The translations under genes and the position numbers were made by a program. Under the pieces are notes generated by a model. It saw only the letters and a program-made list of their open reading frames with translations. It did no database searches and had not been told where the DNA came from. From an uncultured Chitinophagaceae bacterium (GTDB taxonomy: Bacteria > Bacteroidota > Bacteroidia > Chitinophagales > Chitinophagaceae): a DNA stretch of 27,856 nucleotides. Numbering within the stretch: the first letter of the stretch is position 1; every line of letters starts with the position of its first letter. Below, piece after piece: positions 7,770 through 15,376 of this stretch. The stretch covers positions 1 to 27,856 of the forward strand of contig CALCNY010000246.1 of the NCBI GenBank assembly GCA_937897585.1. Reading direction: 5' to 3'.

Positions 7770-8816
7770 TCAAATTGTTGGGTTCAAATAATAATTAATC
7801 TCGTCTTTTCGGATGCTTTCTTGTTTGAACCTAATCTTATTTTTCAATGTCGGTGAAGATATGCCTTCCTGTAGAATAAGTTCAGTATTCTTAATGACGC
7901 GTGCTTCATGCCAGCAATTACTTTCTATAAAACTTTGTAACAAATTCGTGCCACCTTCTACTATCAATGACTGAATGCCTTTCTTGTTAAGTAATTGTAA
8001 TAACTGTTCTACAAGCCTCGTTTCTTCATGTATCATTACAAATTCATTGACGCCAACTTTCTCATTTTTTTCCAAATTTAAAATCAAGGTATCTGTACTA
8101 TAGTCAAGTATTTTGTATTTAGCGTCTATTCGTAAACGTTTGTCGATGTAAATTCTGAGTGGATTTTTTCCTTGCCAGTTTCTTGTTGTTAATGAAGGAT
8201 TATCGTTGAGCACTGTGTTCGTACCTACAATGATAGCGGCTTCCTCACTTCTCCATTTGTGAACCAGCTTGTCTGTAATGTGATTGCTGATTTTAACTGG
8301 TTTGCCTTGAGGCTTTGCAATAATACCATCGGCAGATTCAGCCCATTTTAAAATGACATAAGGCATTTGTTGCTGATGAAAAATAAAAAATCTTTTATTG
8401 AGTTGAATGGCCTCTTTTTCCAAAATGCCTGTAATCACTTCTACTTTATTGTCTTCTAATTTTTTAATTCCGGAGCCATTTACTTTTTCAAATGGATCTT
8501 TACAGGCTATCACTACTTTTTTAATTTGTGATTGAATGATTAAGTCTGAACATGGAGGCGTTTTACCAAAGTGATTACAAGGTTCCAGCGAAACATACAA
8601 AGTACTTTGGGGAATGAATTGCTTGTCTTCATTGGCAACACTTTGAATACAATGAACTTCAGCATGCGGACCGCCAAATTGCTGGTGCCAGCCCTCTCCA
8701 ATGATTCGATTTTCATAAACCAACAATGCCCCTACCATTGGATTAGGCGTAACAGCACCCATGCCCTTTTGAGCCAGGTCGATACAACGTTGCATGTATA
8801 ATTCATGAAAACTCAT
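7770..8816 (-). CDS. ribD: Bifunctional riboflavin deaminase/reductase RibD
   Basis: The 348-residue protein is a fused pyrimidine deaminase-reductase that carries out the second and third steps of riboflavin synthesis from GTP. The N-terminal deaminase has TPNPMVGALLV (23-33), the zinc/active-site pair GPHAEV (His51, Glu53) and SLEPCNHFGKTPPC (Cys80 and Cys89 as zinc ligands). The C-terminal reductase begins near residue 150 with YVILKWAESADGIIA. It continues with IIVGTNTVLNDNPSLTTR, the NADPH-site region NPLRIYIDKRLRI and SLIVEGGTNLLQSFIE. All key residues are present and the length is normal. It is co-oriented with the yigZ-like gene, seven bases apart, and is divergent from prmC. No RFN riboswitch was recognised in the 155-base upstream gap. 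Confidence 0.95.
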   Translation of the reverse strand: MSFHELYMQRCIDLAQKGMGAVTPNPMVGALLVYENRIIGEGWHQQFGGPHAEVHCIQSVANEDKQFIPQSTLYVSLEPCNHFGKTPPCSDLIIQSQIKKVVIACKDPFEKVNGSGIKKLEDNKVEVITGILEKEAIQLNKRFFIFHQQQMPYVILKWAESADGIIAKPQGKPVKISNHITDKLVHKWRSEEAAIIVGTNTVLNDNPSLTTRNWQGKNPLRIYIDKRLRIDAKYKILDYSTDTLILNLEKNEKVGVNEFVMIHEETRLVEQLLQLLNKKGIQSLIVEGGTNLLQSFIESNCWHEARVIKNTELILQEGISSPTLKNKIRFKQESIRKDEINYYLNPTI

Positions 8817-8827
8817 GTGATGATAGT

Positions 8828-8906
8828 TAATTCAAAATGCAAAATTAAAAAGTCAGAATTGTTGATGTAATTTTTGAATTTTTACTTTTTAATTTTTAAT
8901 TTATAT
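8828..8906. repeat. AT-rich repeat, copy 3, between ribD and prmC
   Basis: An aattcaaaatgcaaaattaa arm and a gaatttttactttttaattt arm form a loose inverted pair in the divergent ribD/prmC gap. The text of the right arm matches 83-130 and 3082-3110. Confidence 0.5.
8840..8847 (-). promoter_or_regulatory. Candidate -7 element upstream of ribD
   Basis: On the minus strand this reads TAATTTTG, a full match to the Bacteroidota -7 consensus TAnnTTTG. It lies 24 bases before the ribD ATG. No convincing -33 TTG partner is visible and the site is inside an AT-rich repeat, so it is only a candidate. Confidence 0.3.
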
Positions 8907-8958
8907 AATTAGCTTTTTACCTTTTTTAATCTCGTAAAATTAAGCATTAGAAATTAAC

Positions 8959-8966
8959 TAAGTTTG
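8959..8966 (+). promoter_or_regulatory. Candidate -7 element of prmC (possibly leaderless)
   Basis: TAAGTTTG is a full match to the Bacteroidota -7 consensus TAnnTTTG. It ends only five bases before the prmC ATG, so initiation at the usual distance would place the 5' end of the mRNA at or within a few bases of the start codon. No clear -33 TTG is seen. Confidence 0.42.
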
Positions 8967-8971
8967 TATCA

Positions 8972-9832
8972 ATGAATTTGTCTACTTTTTTCAGAAATTT
9001 TATTCAGCAATTACAGCAAATCTATTCTGCTCATGAAGCGGCTAACATAACCGACATGTGTTTTGAGAAAATAGCTAGTATTACCAAATCCGATTTGATT
9101 AAAAATCCAGATTTAAATTTATCAGCCATTCATATTAAAAATCTAGAAGCGGCTTTGGCTGAATTGCTCTTGCACAAGCCTGTTCAATATGTTTTAGGTG
9201 AAGCCTGGTTTTATAAACTGAAATTTAAAGTTGATGAATCTGTGTTGATACCAAGGCCAGAAACCGAAGAACTGGTGAATGAAGTTTTTGATTTTATAAA
9301 ATATAACTCGTCAAAAAAAATTATAGATATTGGAACAGGTAGCGGTTGCATTCCTATTTCTATAAAAAAAGAATTTCCTGAATCTTCAATAACAGCAATT
9401 GATGTAGATGAAAATGCAATTGCTATCGCATCAGAAAATGCAACAACTCATCAAACTGAAATCAACTTTGTTCAAATGAATTTTCTGGATAAAAACAACT
9501 GGAATGTTTTTGAAAAATTTGATATTGTTATCAGCAACCCACCATACATTCCTGTTGCAGAAAAAGAAATGATGGATAAAAACGTGACCAGTTTCGAACC
9601 ACATCTGGCTTTGTTTGTACCTAATGAACAGCCATTGCTTTTTTATGAGGCCATTGCTTTATTCAGCAAAACGCATTTAGCTGAAAACGGAAAAATATTT
9701 ATGGAAGTACATGAAAATCTGGCAAGAGAGGTTGCGGATTTATTCAGTCAACATCAATTTCAAACTGAAATCAAAAAAGACATGTTTGAAAAAGAAAGAA
9801 TGGTAATGGCTACTCACTACCGGTTACTGTAG
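8972..9832 (+). CDS. prmC: Release factor glutamine methyltransferase PrmC
   Basis: The 286-residue protein is the N5-glutamine methyltransferase that modifies the GGQ glutamine of peptide-chain release factors RF1/RF2 using S-adenosylmethionine. It has an N-terminal helical substrate-binding domain and KPVQYVLGEAWFYKLKFKV (69-87). It also has the family motif VLIPRPETEELV (91-102), the AdoMet motif IIDIGTGSGCIPIS (117-130) with the acidic AIDVDENA (142-149), and the catalytic NPPYIP (189-194). The length is normal. It is the only plus-strand gene between ribD and exbD, and its stop overlaps the end of convergent exbD by 23 bases. Unlike many bacteria it is not next to prfA here. Confidence 0.95.
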   Translation: MNLSTFFRNFIQQLQQIYSAHEAANITDMCFEKIASITKSDLIKNPDLNLSAIHIKNLEAALAELLLHKPVQYVLGEAWFYKLKFKVDESVLIPRPETEELVNEVFDFIKYNSSKKIIDIGTGSGCIPISIKKEFPESSITAIDVDENAIAIASENATTHQTEINFVQMNFLDKNNWNVFEKFDIVISNPPYIPVAEKEMMDKNVTSFEPHLALFVPNEQPLLFYEAIALFSKTHLAENGKIFMEVHENLAREVADLFSQHQFQTEIKKDMFEKERMVMATHYRLL

Positions 9833-10217
9833 CCGAAGTGGTGGCGCCTAATTTTCTGGCGACTTTCATCACTTTTACAATCTCTCCCCACTGTGAAGTA
9901 GAATCGGCATTGATCACAACTGCAGGCTTGATACTGTCACCTTCATTGATGTATTTTTTCAAGGCTACTTCAAGTGAATCGGGATTTATTTTTTTGGCGC
10001 CTACGAAATAATTTTTGTCTTTATCCACGCTTACCACAACACTTTGTTTTTGTTTGGTATCGCTCTTGGATTTTGGCACACTCATTTTAATCACATTCGG
10101 ATTGGCCAATGTTGAAATCATCAAAAAGAACATCAATAATATAAACAGAATATCGTTCAAAGGTCCTGTATCTACCTCTGAATGTGACTCTCTTAATTTT
10201 GTTTTTCTTAAACTCAT
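9810..10217 (-). CDS. exbD: ExbD/TolR family biopolymer transporter
   Basis: The 135-residue protein has the ExbD/TolR layout: a short basic cytoplasmic N-terminus, one membrane helix (about residues 21-38), then a periplasmic domain. The conserved membrane aspartate is visible as Asp22 in PLNDILFILLMFFLMIST; in E. coli ExbD the equivalent Asp25 carries protons. The periplasmic part contains VVINADSTSQWGEIVKVMKVARKLG, typical of the family's ..D....y..v..v...a...G pattern. It follows exbB by 24 bases and is surely co-expressed. With ExbB and a TonB protein encoded elsewhere it would energise outer-membrane receptors. Many Bacteroidota have two consecutive exbD genes; only one is present here. 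Confidence 0.92.
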   Translation of the reverse strand: MSLRKTKLRESHSEVDTGPLNDILFILLMFFLMISTLANPNVIKMSVPKSKSDTKQKQSVVVSVDKDKNYFVGAKKINPDSLEVALKKYINEGDSIKPAVVINADSTSQWGEIVKVMKVARKLGATTSATVTGSE

Positions 10218-10241
10218 AATTCGAATAAAAGTGATGACTGA

Positions 10242-10922
10242 TTAACCTCTGGTGGGCTCTTGTAGTATATCAATAAATTCGCTACTTGCAGATTCCATTC
10301 TATTGGCCAATCTGTTGATTTGAGTATCCAAATAACTATGTCCCAAAAACGCTAACATCCCAATAATCAAACCTGTAGCCGAAGTAATTAATTTGATGTA
10401 CATCGCATCTGCAATCTGACTGATGGAAGGATTGCTAATCGTAGCAAATTCTTTCAATAAAATTACAAGTCCGATAATGGTTCCAACAAATCCAAACAAT
10501 GGCGCAATTCTTGAAATAACAGAAATCGTATTCAGATTTTTTTCCAATTTGTACATTTCCAATTTGCCTACATTATCCATACTTTTCTCAATAGCATCAA
10601 TTGGTTTGCCAATTCTTTGTAGTCCTTTATCAATCATTCTGGCGATAGGACTGTTATTGTTCTTAGCTAAACTTCTTGCCGCGGTTACGTTACCGTTAGT
10701 AATGTGATCGCGGATTATGTTCATGAAATTATCATCAGCAACACTTGCTTTTTTGATCACCAACCATCTTTCAATAAAGAAATAAACTACAAGGGCAAAT
10801 AAAATTCCCAAAGGAATCATAATAACACCGCCTTTGCTGAGCAACGTCCAAACACTTTCAACTTTTGCTGTACTCGCGCCTACTGCTGCGGTAGAATCGA
10901 TTTGTAAAAAAATATCAAACAT
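10242..10922 (-). CDS. exbB: MotA/TolQ/ExbB proton channel protein
   Basis: The 226-residue protein has three membrane segments in the ExbB/TolQ arrangement: about 31-52 (GGVIMIPLGILFALVVYFFI), 139-157 (IAPLFGFVGTIIGLVILL) and 175-196 (YIKLITSATGLIIGMLAFLG). A charged cytoplasmic loop with ARMIDKGLQRIG lies between the first two. The APLFGFVGTIIG and ITSATGLIIG motifs are the diagnostic MotA/TolQ/ExbB segments. It forms the inner-membrane proton channel with ExbD, whose gene is 24 bases downstream. Upstream, 101 bases away on the same strand, is an SPFH/stomatin gene, which may share the transcript. Confidence 0.93.
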   Translation of the reverse strand: MFDIFLQIDSTAAVGASTAKVESVWTLLSKGGVIMIPLGILFALVVYFFIERWLVIKKASVADDNFMNIIRDHITNGNVTAARSLAKNNNSPIARMIDKGLQRIGKPIDAIEKSMDNVGKLEMYKLEKNLNTISVISRIAPLFGFVGTIIGLVILLKEFATISNPSISQIADAMYIKLITSATGLIIGMLAFLGHSYLDTQINRLANRMESASSEFIDILQEPTRG

Positions 10923-10990
10923 AGTTTATCGAATTTTTTATAAATAGAATATCGGAATGCAATAAAATAAAACTAATTGAAGTGTACAAA

Positions 10991-11014
10991 TAATGAATTG
11001 TTAATTGTCAATTG
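10991..11014 (-). repeat. aattgttaattgtcaattg periodic segment after the SPFH gene
   Basis: A seven-base periodic segment (aattg ttaattg tcaattg) about ten bases after the stop of the SPFH gene. Only one copy is in this window, so it is listed as an internally repetitive segment, similar in style and position to the other families. Confidence 0.35.
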
Positions 11015-11023
11015 CCGATAAAA

Positions 11024-11947
11024 TTATTTCGCATCCATTTTTTGCATCGCCATAATCTGACGCATTGTTTTTTCCATGCCTTCGCTGCTGCCGTCTAAGA
11101 ATATGACGTTCCCTTTTCCATATTCAGCGAAATTTTTAATGGCTTCTGTCCACATGCTGAACAAAATAACATTCGTATCCAAATTAGCTTGCTTCATTTC
11201 TTCTGCAGCCTGACTCATACCCTTGGCCACTTCCTCTCTGAACAATGCGACACCTTGTCCACGCAATTGTGCGGCTTGTCTTTCGGCTTCTGCAGCGATT
11301 TTGATAGCGTTACCTTCCGCTTCTGCCGCTTTGGTTTTTGTAATCAACAAAGCCTGTCCTTCATTTTCAGCAGCTGCTTTCAAATTGTTACTGGCAACAA
11401 CCTTGCTCATACTGTCGATAATCGCCTGATCAAAAGTGATATCATTGATTTGTAAATCTTGTAAATGGAAACCCCATTCTTCCAATGATGCGTCCACATG
11501 TTCTTTCACGAATTCAACAATATCTCTTCTCAAGACTAAAATTTCTGATTGTTTTTTTGTAGCCACAAATGCTCTGATATTTCCTTCAATTGTTCTTACC
11601 AAAGCCTGCATAAAATCTCTTTCACTGATAAATTTAAAGGCTACTTTCTGAATCGTTTCTTCTGATTCGTTTTGCACAGAGTACAACAACATCGATTTAA
11701 AATATACATTCGCCTGATCTAATGTTACTGCCTGAAACTCCAATTCCACAGAACGATTTTGGTAACTGATTCTTTTAAAAACTTGTTCGATTAAAGGAAT
11801 TTTGAATTGCAATCCCGGCCTTCTAATACCGGAATATTTTCCAAAACGAGTGATTACAGCGATTGTACCTTGATTTACGGTAAACAAACCGCTTACTACG
11901 ATAAATGCTACGATGATTAACCACCAAAATTGAAATAGTATACTCAT
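11024..11947 (-). CDS. SPFH/stomatin-like (HIR-type) membrane protein
   Basis: The 307-residue protein has an N-terminal membrane anchor (about 3-24, FQFWWLIIVAFIVVSGLFTV). It is followed by an SPFH/band-7 domain starting VNQGTIAVITRFGKYSGIRRPGLQFKIPLIEQVFKRIS. Other band-7 marks are RTIEGNIRAFVATKKQSEIL, LEEWGFHLQDLQINDITFD and the long Ala/Glu-rich coiled coil AAAENEGQALLITKTKAAEAEGNAIKIAAEAERQAAQL (about 191-229). The C-terminal VALFREEVAKGMSQAAEEM and FLDGSSEGMEKTMRQIMAMQ resemble the hypersensitive-induced-response (HIR) branch rather than HflK/C. Such proteins form membrane scaffolds or microdomains; the bacterial client is unknown. The gene lies upstream of exbB, and its own upstream gap to pepT carries an inverted pair of G/C-rich repeats. 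Confidence 0.87.
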   Translation of the reverse strand: MSILFQFWWLIIVAFIVVSGLFTVNQGTIAVITRFGKYSGIRRPGLQFKIPLIEQVFKRISYQNRSVELEFQAVTLDQANVYFKSMLLYSVQNESEETIQKVAFKFISERDFMQALVRTIEGNIRAFVATKKQSEILVLRRDIVEFVKEHVDASLEEWGFHLQDLQINDITFDQAIIDSMSKVVASNNLKAAAENEGQALLITKTKAAEAEGNAIKIAAEAERQAAQLRGQGVALFREEVAKGMSQAAEEMKQANLDTNVILFSMWTEAIKNFAEYGKGNVIFLDGSSEGMEKTMRQIMAMQKMDAK

Positions 11948-11988
11948 GAGTTTAAATTTTAGAATGTGAAGGTAGGGAAGTTTGGCGA

Positions 11989-12015
11989 AGCCCCCTCAAT
12001 CCCCCAAAGGGGGAA
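11989..12015 (+). repeat. G/C-rich CCCCCAAAGGGGG repeat (family C), left arm
   Basis: The text agccccctcaatcccccaaa followed by gggggaa contains a five-base-stem palindrome. It is the inverse of the arm at 12163-12191. It sits 42 bases upstream of the SPFH ATG. Confidence 0.8.
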
Positions 12016-12037
12016 TTTGATTGCCGTGATTTTGTTT

Positions 12038-12072
12038 AAAAGGTTTCGTAGGTTCAAAATGTTCAAAAAGTT
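12038..12072 (-). repeat. ttgaaccttttgaac repeat (family A), copy 3
   Basis: Read on the minus strand, it is aactttttgaacattttgaa followed by cctacgaaacctttt. It lies upstream of the SPFH gene and in that gene's sense, as copies 1 and 2 do for their downstream genes. Confidence 0.6.
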
Positions 12073-12162
12073 ATACCCTTATTTACAACTTCTTCCATTA
12101 AATGACGTAAAATATAAAAAGCAATTTAGAATTTATCTGCCGTAAAATAAATGGCCTTAGTC

Positions 12163-12191
12163 TTCCCCCTTTGGGGGAATTAAAGGGGGCT
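12163..12191 (-). repeat. G/C-rich CCCCCAAAGGGGG repeat (family C), right arm
   Basis: The text ttccccctttgggggaatta followed by aagggggct is the reverse complement of the left arm, with a two-base length difference. It overlaps the final codons and stop of pepT. Confidence 0.8.
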
Positions 12192-13430
12192 CCTCTCCTC
12201 CCAAATCCCACATAAATGCACAATAGTTTCCGTTGCTTTCACCATATCCTTTACACCAATCCATTCTAATTTGCTGTGAATACCTTGCATGCCGGTAAAT
12301 ATATTAGGACAAGGCATTCCCATATAACTCAAACGGCTACCGTCGGTTCCGCCACGGATGCTTTCGATTTTCAATTTTAATCCAGCACGACTGATCGCTT
12401 CTTTTGCATTATCCACCACAAAAGAACATTGATCCAGCATTTCCTTCATGTTGCGGTATTGTTCTTTTATTTTATATTCCATTCTGGCGCCAGGGAAACG
12501 GGCAACCACCTCTTCTGCCATTTTTTCTAATCTTACATGATGTGCTTTCAACCCTTCCACAGTAAAATCTCTAACTATAAAGTTTATATGTGATTTTTCG
12601 GCGATACCGCCCATTGAAACAGGATGCACAAAACCTTCTTTTTTTTCTGTTGTTTCAGGACTCCATTCACTTTTAGGTAATGCATCTAAAATGGCACCAA
12701 CAACTTTTGTGGCGTTCACCAAACTTCCTTTTGCATAACCCGGATGAGCCGAAATGCCGTGAATAGTAATAATTGCGGCATCGGCACTGAATGTTTCATC
12801 TTCTAATGAACCAGCTTCTCCGCCATCTAAAGTATATCCATATTTGGCACCTACTTTTTCCATGTCAATTTTAGCCGTTCCTTTACCTACTTCTTCATCA
12901 GGAGTAAAAACGATTTTTATATCTCCGTGTTTAATATCAGGATTTTCAATTAAAGTTTTAGCAGCCTGCATGATAATAGCAACGCCACTTTTATCGTCTG
13001 CACCTAATAAGGTTAATCCACTTGCCGTAATAATTTCATGGCCGATATGTTCCTTAAGATAAGGAGCATCCAACATTTTTAAAACTTGTGTATTATCATC
13101 CGGAAGAACGATATCATTTCCATTATAATTTACATGCAAGATTGGCTTTACATTGGTGCCACTGCAATCCGGCGCTGTATCTACATGCGAACAAAAGCAA
13201 ATCGCAGGAACATCTTTTTTGTCTGTGTTGGAAGGAACTGTAGCATATACATATCCGTAATCATCAACAACAGCATCTGTCAAACCGATTTCCAATAATT
13301 CCTGGTGAAGGATTCTACTTAAATCTTTTTGCTTTTCTGTTGTCGGGTGAGCATCACTGTTAGGGTCGCTTTGCGTGTCGATTTGGACGTAACGCATGAA
13401 GCGGGCTGTTAGTTCGGATTTGTTAACCAT
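12180..13430 (-). CDS. pepT: Peptidase T (tripeptide aminopeptidase)
   Basis: The 416-residue protein is a complete M20B dizinc aminopeptidase that removes N-terminal residues from tripeptides in the cytoplasm. Zinc ligands and catalytic residues are all visible: FCSHVDTAP (His82, Asp84), LLGADDKSGVAIIM (Asp145), TPDEEVGKG (Glu179/Glu180), LDGGEAGSLE (Asp202) and GMQGIHSKLEW (His385). The lid/dimerisation domain includes GISAHPGYAKGSLVNA. Nothing is missing. An oddity is the C-terminus: the last codons (SPL and stop) come from a G/C-rich intergenic repeat at 12163-12191. The gene is 102 bases downstream of the slyD-like gene, with an inverted pair of another repeat in the gap. Confidence 0.95.
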   Translation of the reverse strand: MVNKSELTARFMRYVQIDTQSDPNSDAHPTTEKQKDLSRILHQELLEIGLTDAVVDDYGYVYATVPSNTDKKDVPAICFCSHVDTAPDCSGTNVKPILHVNYNGNDIVLPDDNTQVLKMLDAPYLKEHIGHEIITASGLTLLGADDKSGVAIIMQAAKTLIENPDIKHGDIKIVFTPDEEVGKGTAKIDMEKVGAKYGYTLDGGEAGSLEDETFSADAAIITIHGISAHPGYAKGSLVNATKVVGAILDALPKSEWSPETTEKKEGFVHPVSMGGIAEKSHINFIVRDFTVEGLKAHHVRLEKMAEEVVARFPGARMEYKIKEQYRNMKEMLDQCSFVVDNAKEAISRAGLKLKIESIRGGTDGSRLSYMGMPCPNIFTGMQGIHSKLEWIGVKDMVKATETIVHLCGIWEERSPL

Positions 13431-13435
13431 TATGT

Positions 13436-13522
13436 TTTGTTTGGGGTTTGGCGTTTGGGGTTTTTTGTTTTGATTATTGAAAATGCAATCAACGAATCAA
13501 CACCAAACACCGAACGCCAAAC
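13436..13522. repeat. gtttggcgtttgg repeat (family B), inverted pair
   Basis: gtttggcgtt at 13446-13455 pairs exactly with aacgccaaac at 13513-13522. This gives a hairpin with a long AT-rich loop in the gap between the slyD-like and pepT genes. The arm next to the slyD stop is in slyD's sense. Confidence 0.75.
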
Positions 13523-13532
13523 GATATTTTAA

Positions 13533-13961
13533 TTATGCTATTTCCACCAACTCAATATCAAACACCAACACCTGTCCTGCAAGGAAATGATTGGCGTCCA
13601 ACACAATAATATCTTCTTTAACCTCAACTACAACTACAGGAACAGGCTGTCCCATTTGATTAGAAAGTGTTAAGGTCATACCTGGTTCTAATATCATATC
13701 AGCAGGAACATTTTCTTTTGGAAAAGGAATCATGGCTTCTTCACTTCTTTCACCGTATCCATCTTCAGGAGCGATGTTTATAGTTTTCTTTTCGCCAATT
13801 GTCATTCCGGGCATAGCGGCATCAAATCCTTTAATCATTTGTCCGGCGCCTACTGTAAATTCGAGTGGCTCTCTTCCTATTGAAGAATCAAATTGTTCGC
13901 CTGATGTTAATTTACCTGTGTAATGAACTTTCACTACATCGCCTTCTTTAACTTGTTGCAT
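13533..13961 (-). CDS. slyD: SlyD-like FKBP-type peptidyl-prolyl isomerase
   Basis: The 142-residue cytoplasmic protein is a two-domain SlyD-type FKBP. It opens with EGDVVKVHYTGKLTSGEQFDSS and PLEFTVGAGQMIKGFDAAMPGMTIGEKKTINIAPEDGYGER, which is the FKBP active-site region. Residues about 70-120 form the insert-in-flap chaperone domain (PADMILEPGMTLTLSNQMGQPVPVVVVEV), and the chain returns with DANHFLAGQVLVFDIELVEI, diagnostic for SlyD. The Cys/His-rich metal-binding tail of E. coli SlyD is absent, as in many relatives. It is the first gene of the minus-strand run and is divergent from the namZ-like gene across a 176-base gap. Confidence 0.92.
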   Translation of the reverse strand: MQQVKEGDVVKVHYTGKLTSGEQFDSSIGREPLEFTVGAGQMIKGFDAAMPGMTIGEKKTINIAPEDGYGERSEEAMIPFPKENVPADMILEPGMTLTLSNQMGQPVPVVVVEVKEDIIVLDANHFLAGQVLVFDIELVEIA

Positions 13962-14137
13962 TGTGTTTTTTTTATTGTTTTAAAAATCCCGAAAAAAACC
14001 ATTTTCAGATTTTGTTGCACAATCCTACTTTGACAAAAGTGTAAGCGAATGGAAAGCAAAATGTACTGATTCGGAGGGCAATATTAAAAATAAAAATCTA
14101 TTCTGCCGAATTAAAAAACTTTGCTCAACTTTGACCA

Positions 14138-15370
14138 ATGAACAAATTATTATATCTGCTGATGTTGGTGGGTTGCTGGGAAATTCAAACCTCCTGTGCC
14201 CAATCAAAAACTAACACTACAAAATCTCTTGAAATCCTTACCGGTGCTGATCAAACTGAGATTTATCTTCCAAAGTTAATAGGCAAAAATGTAGCCATTT
14301 TCGCCAATCCTACATCTGTAATCGGCAAAACTCATTTATTGGATACATTAATGACTTCCAATATAAAGATTGTCACCATTTTCGGACCAGAGCATGGATT
14401 CCGTGGAAAAGCAGATGCCGGTGAGCATGTAAATAACGATGTAGATGCCAAAACGGGCATTCCTGTTATTAGTTTGTATGGCGACCATAAAAAACCTACG
14501 GCAGCAGATTTGAAAAACGTGGATGTGATGTTATTTGATATCCAGGATGTAGGTGTGCGGTATTACACTTTCATTTCATCCTTGCAATATTATATGGAAG
14601 CAGCGATAGAAAATGAAAAAGAATTGATTATTCTCGACCGTCCCAATCCCAATGGATTTTATGTTGATGGTCCAGTTTTAGATACTGCTTTTAAAAGTTT
14701 CGTTGGCATGCAACCTGTCCCCATCGTGTATGGGTTAACGATAGGTGAATATGCGAAGATGTTGTTAGGTGAAAAATGGTTGGATAAGAAATGTTATCCG
14801 ATTCCATCAAACAGTAAATTCAAGATGACCATTGTTCCATGTAAAAATTATACACACGATTCTAAATATGTTTTACCAGTTCATCCTTCTCCCAATTTGA
14901 AAGAAATGCAATCTATTTATCTCTATCCTTCTATTTGTTTTTTTGAAGGAACAGTAATGAGCGAAGGAAGAGGCACGGACAAACCCTTTCAAATATTTGG
15001 TCATCCTACGTTGCCATCTAATTTATTCTCATTTACTCCAAAACCCAATGAGGGCGCTAAAAGCAGCAAATGTTTCAATCAGGTTTGTTATGGATGGAAT
15101 GTTTCGGGAACTAAAGAAGATGTGTTGAAATTGATTGACAATAAAATTCAAATCAAATATTTATTGGAAGCCTACAAGTTATTTCCGGGTAAAGACAGCT
15201 TCTTTTTAAAAAACAATTTCTTTAATAAGCTAGCAGGAAATGACAAGTTGATGCAACAAATAAAATCAGGAAAATCTGAAACTGAAATTCGAAAAAGCTG
15301 GGAACCTGAGCTAGAAAAATATAAAGCCATCAGAAAAAAATATTTATTGTACAAAGATTTCAAAGAATAA
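14138..15370 (+). CDS. namZ: DUF1343 / NamZ-type exo-beta-N-acetylmuramidase
   Basis: The 410-residue protein is a full DUF1343 (PF07075) protein. Characterised members (Bacillus NamZ, Tannerella NamZ) remove terminal MurNAc from peptidoglycan fragments. Visible motifs are KNVAIFANPTSV (50-61), TIFGPEHGFRG (80-90, with Glu85/His86 in the presumed active site), FDIQDVGVRYYTFISSL (133-149), ILDRPNPNG, FFEGTVMSEGRGTDKPFQ and HPSPNLKEM. It is exported: MNKLLYLLMLVGC contains an LVGC lipobox at Cys13, but the hydrophobic part is short, and cleavage by signal peptidase I after the later SCAQ is also possible. So it is either a lipoprotein or periplasmic. fmt starts six bases after its stop, giving a two-gene unit. 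The biological link between muramic acid release and formyl-Met-tRNA synthesis is not obvious. Confidence 0.88.
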   Translation: MNKLLYLLMLVGCWEIQTSCAQSKTNTTKSLEILTGADQTEIYLPKLIGKNVAIFANPTSVIGKTHLLDTLMTSNIKIVTIFGPEHGFRGKADAGEHVNNDVDAKTGIPVISLYGDHKKPTAADLKNVDVMLFDIQDVGVRYYTFISSLQYYMEAAIENEKELIILDRPNPNGFYVDGPVLDTAFKSFVGMQPVPIVYGLTIGEYAKMLLGEKWLDKKCYPIPSNSKFKMTIVPCKNYTHDSKYVLPVHPSPNLKEMQSIYLYPSICFFEGTVMSEGRGTDKPFQIFGHPTLPSNLFSFTPKPNEGAKSSKCFNQVCYGWNVSGTKEDVLKLIDNKIQIKYLLEAYKLFPGKDSFFLKNNFFNKLAGNDKLMQQIKSGKSETEIRKSWEPELEKYKAIRKKYLLYKDFKE

Positions 15371-15376
15371 CAAAGA

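Noticed and set aside
8817..8971. FMN riboswitch upstream of ribD
   Set aside because: The gap is AT-rich repeat text with none of the conserved RFN helices or G/C-rich motifs.
11189..11651. Three overlapping plus-strand open frames opposite the SPFH gene
   Set aside because: They are shadows of the Ala/Glu-rich coiled-coil coding region on the minus strand.
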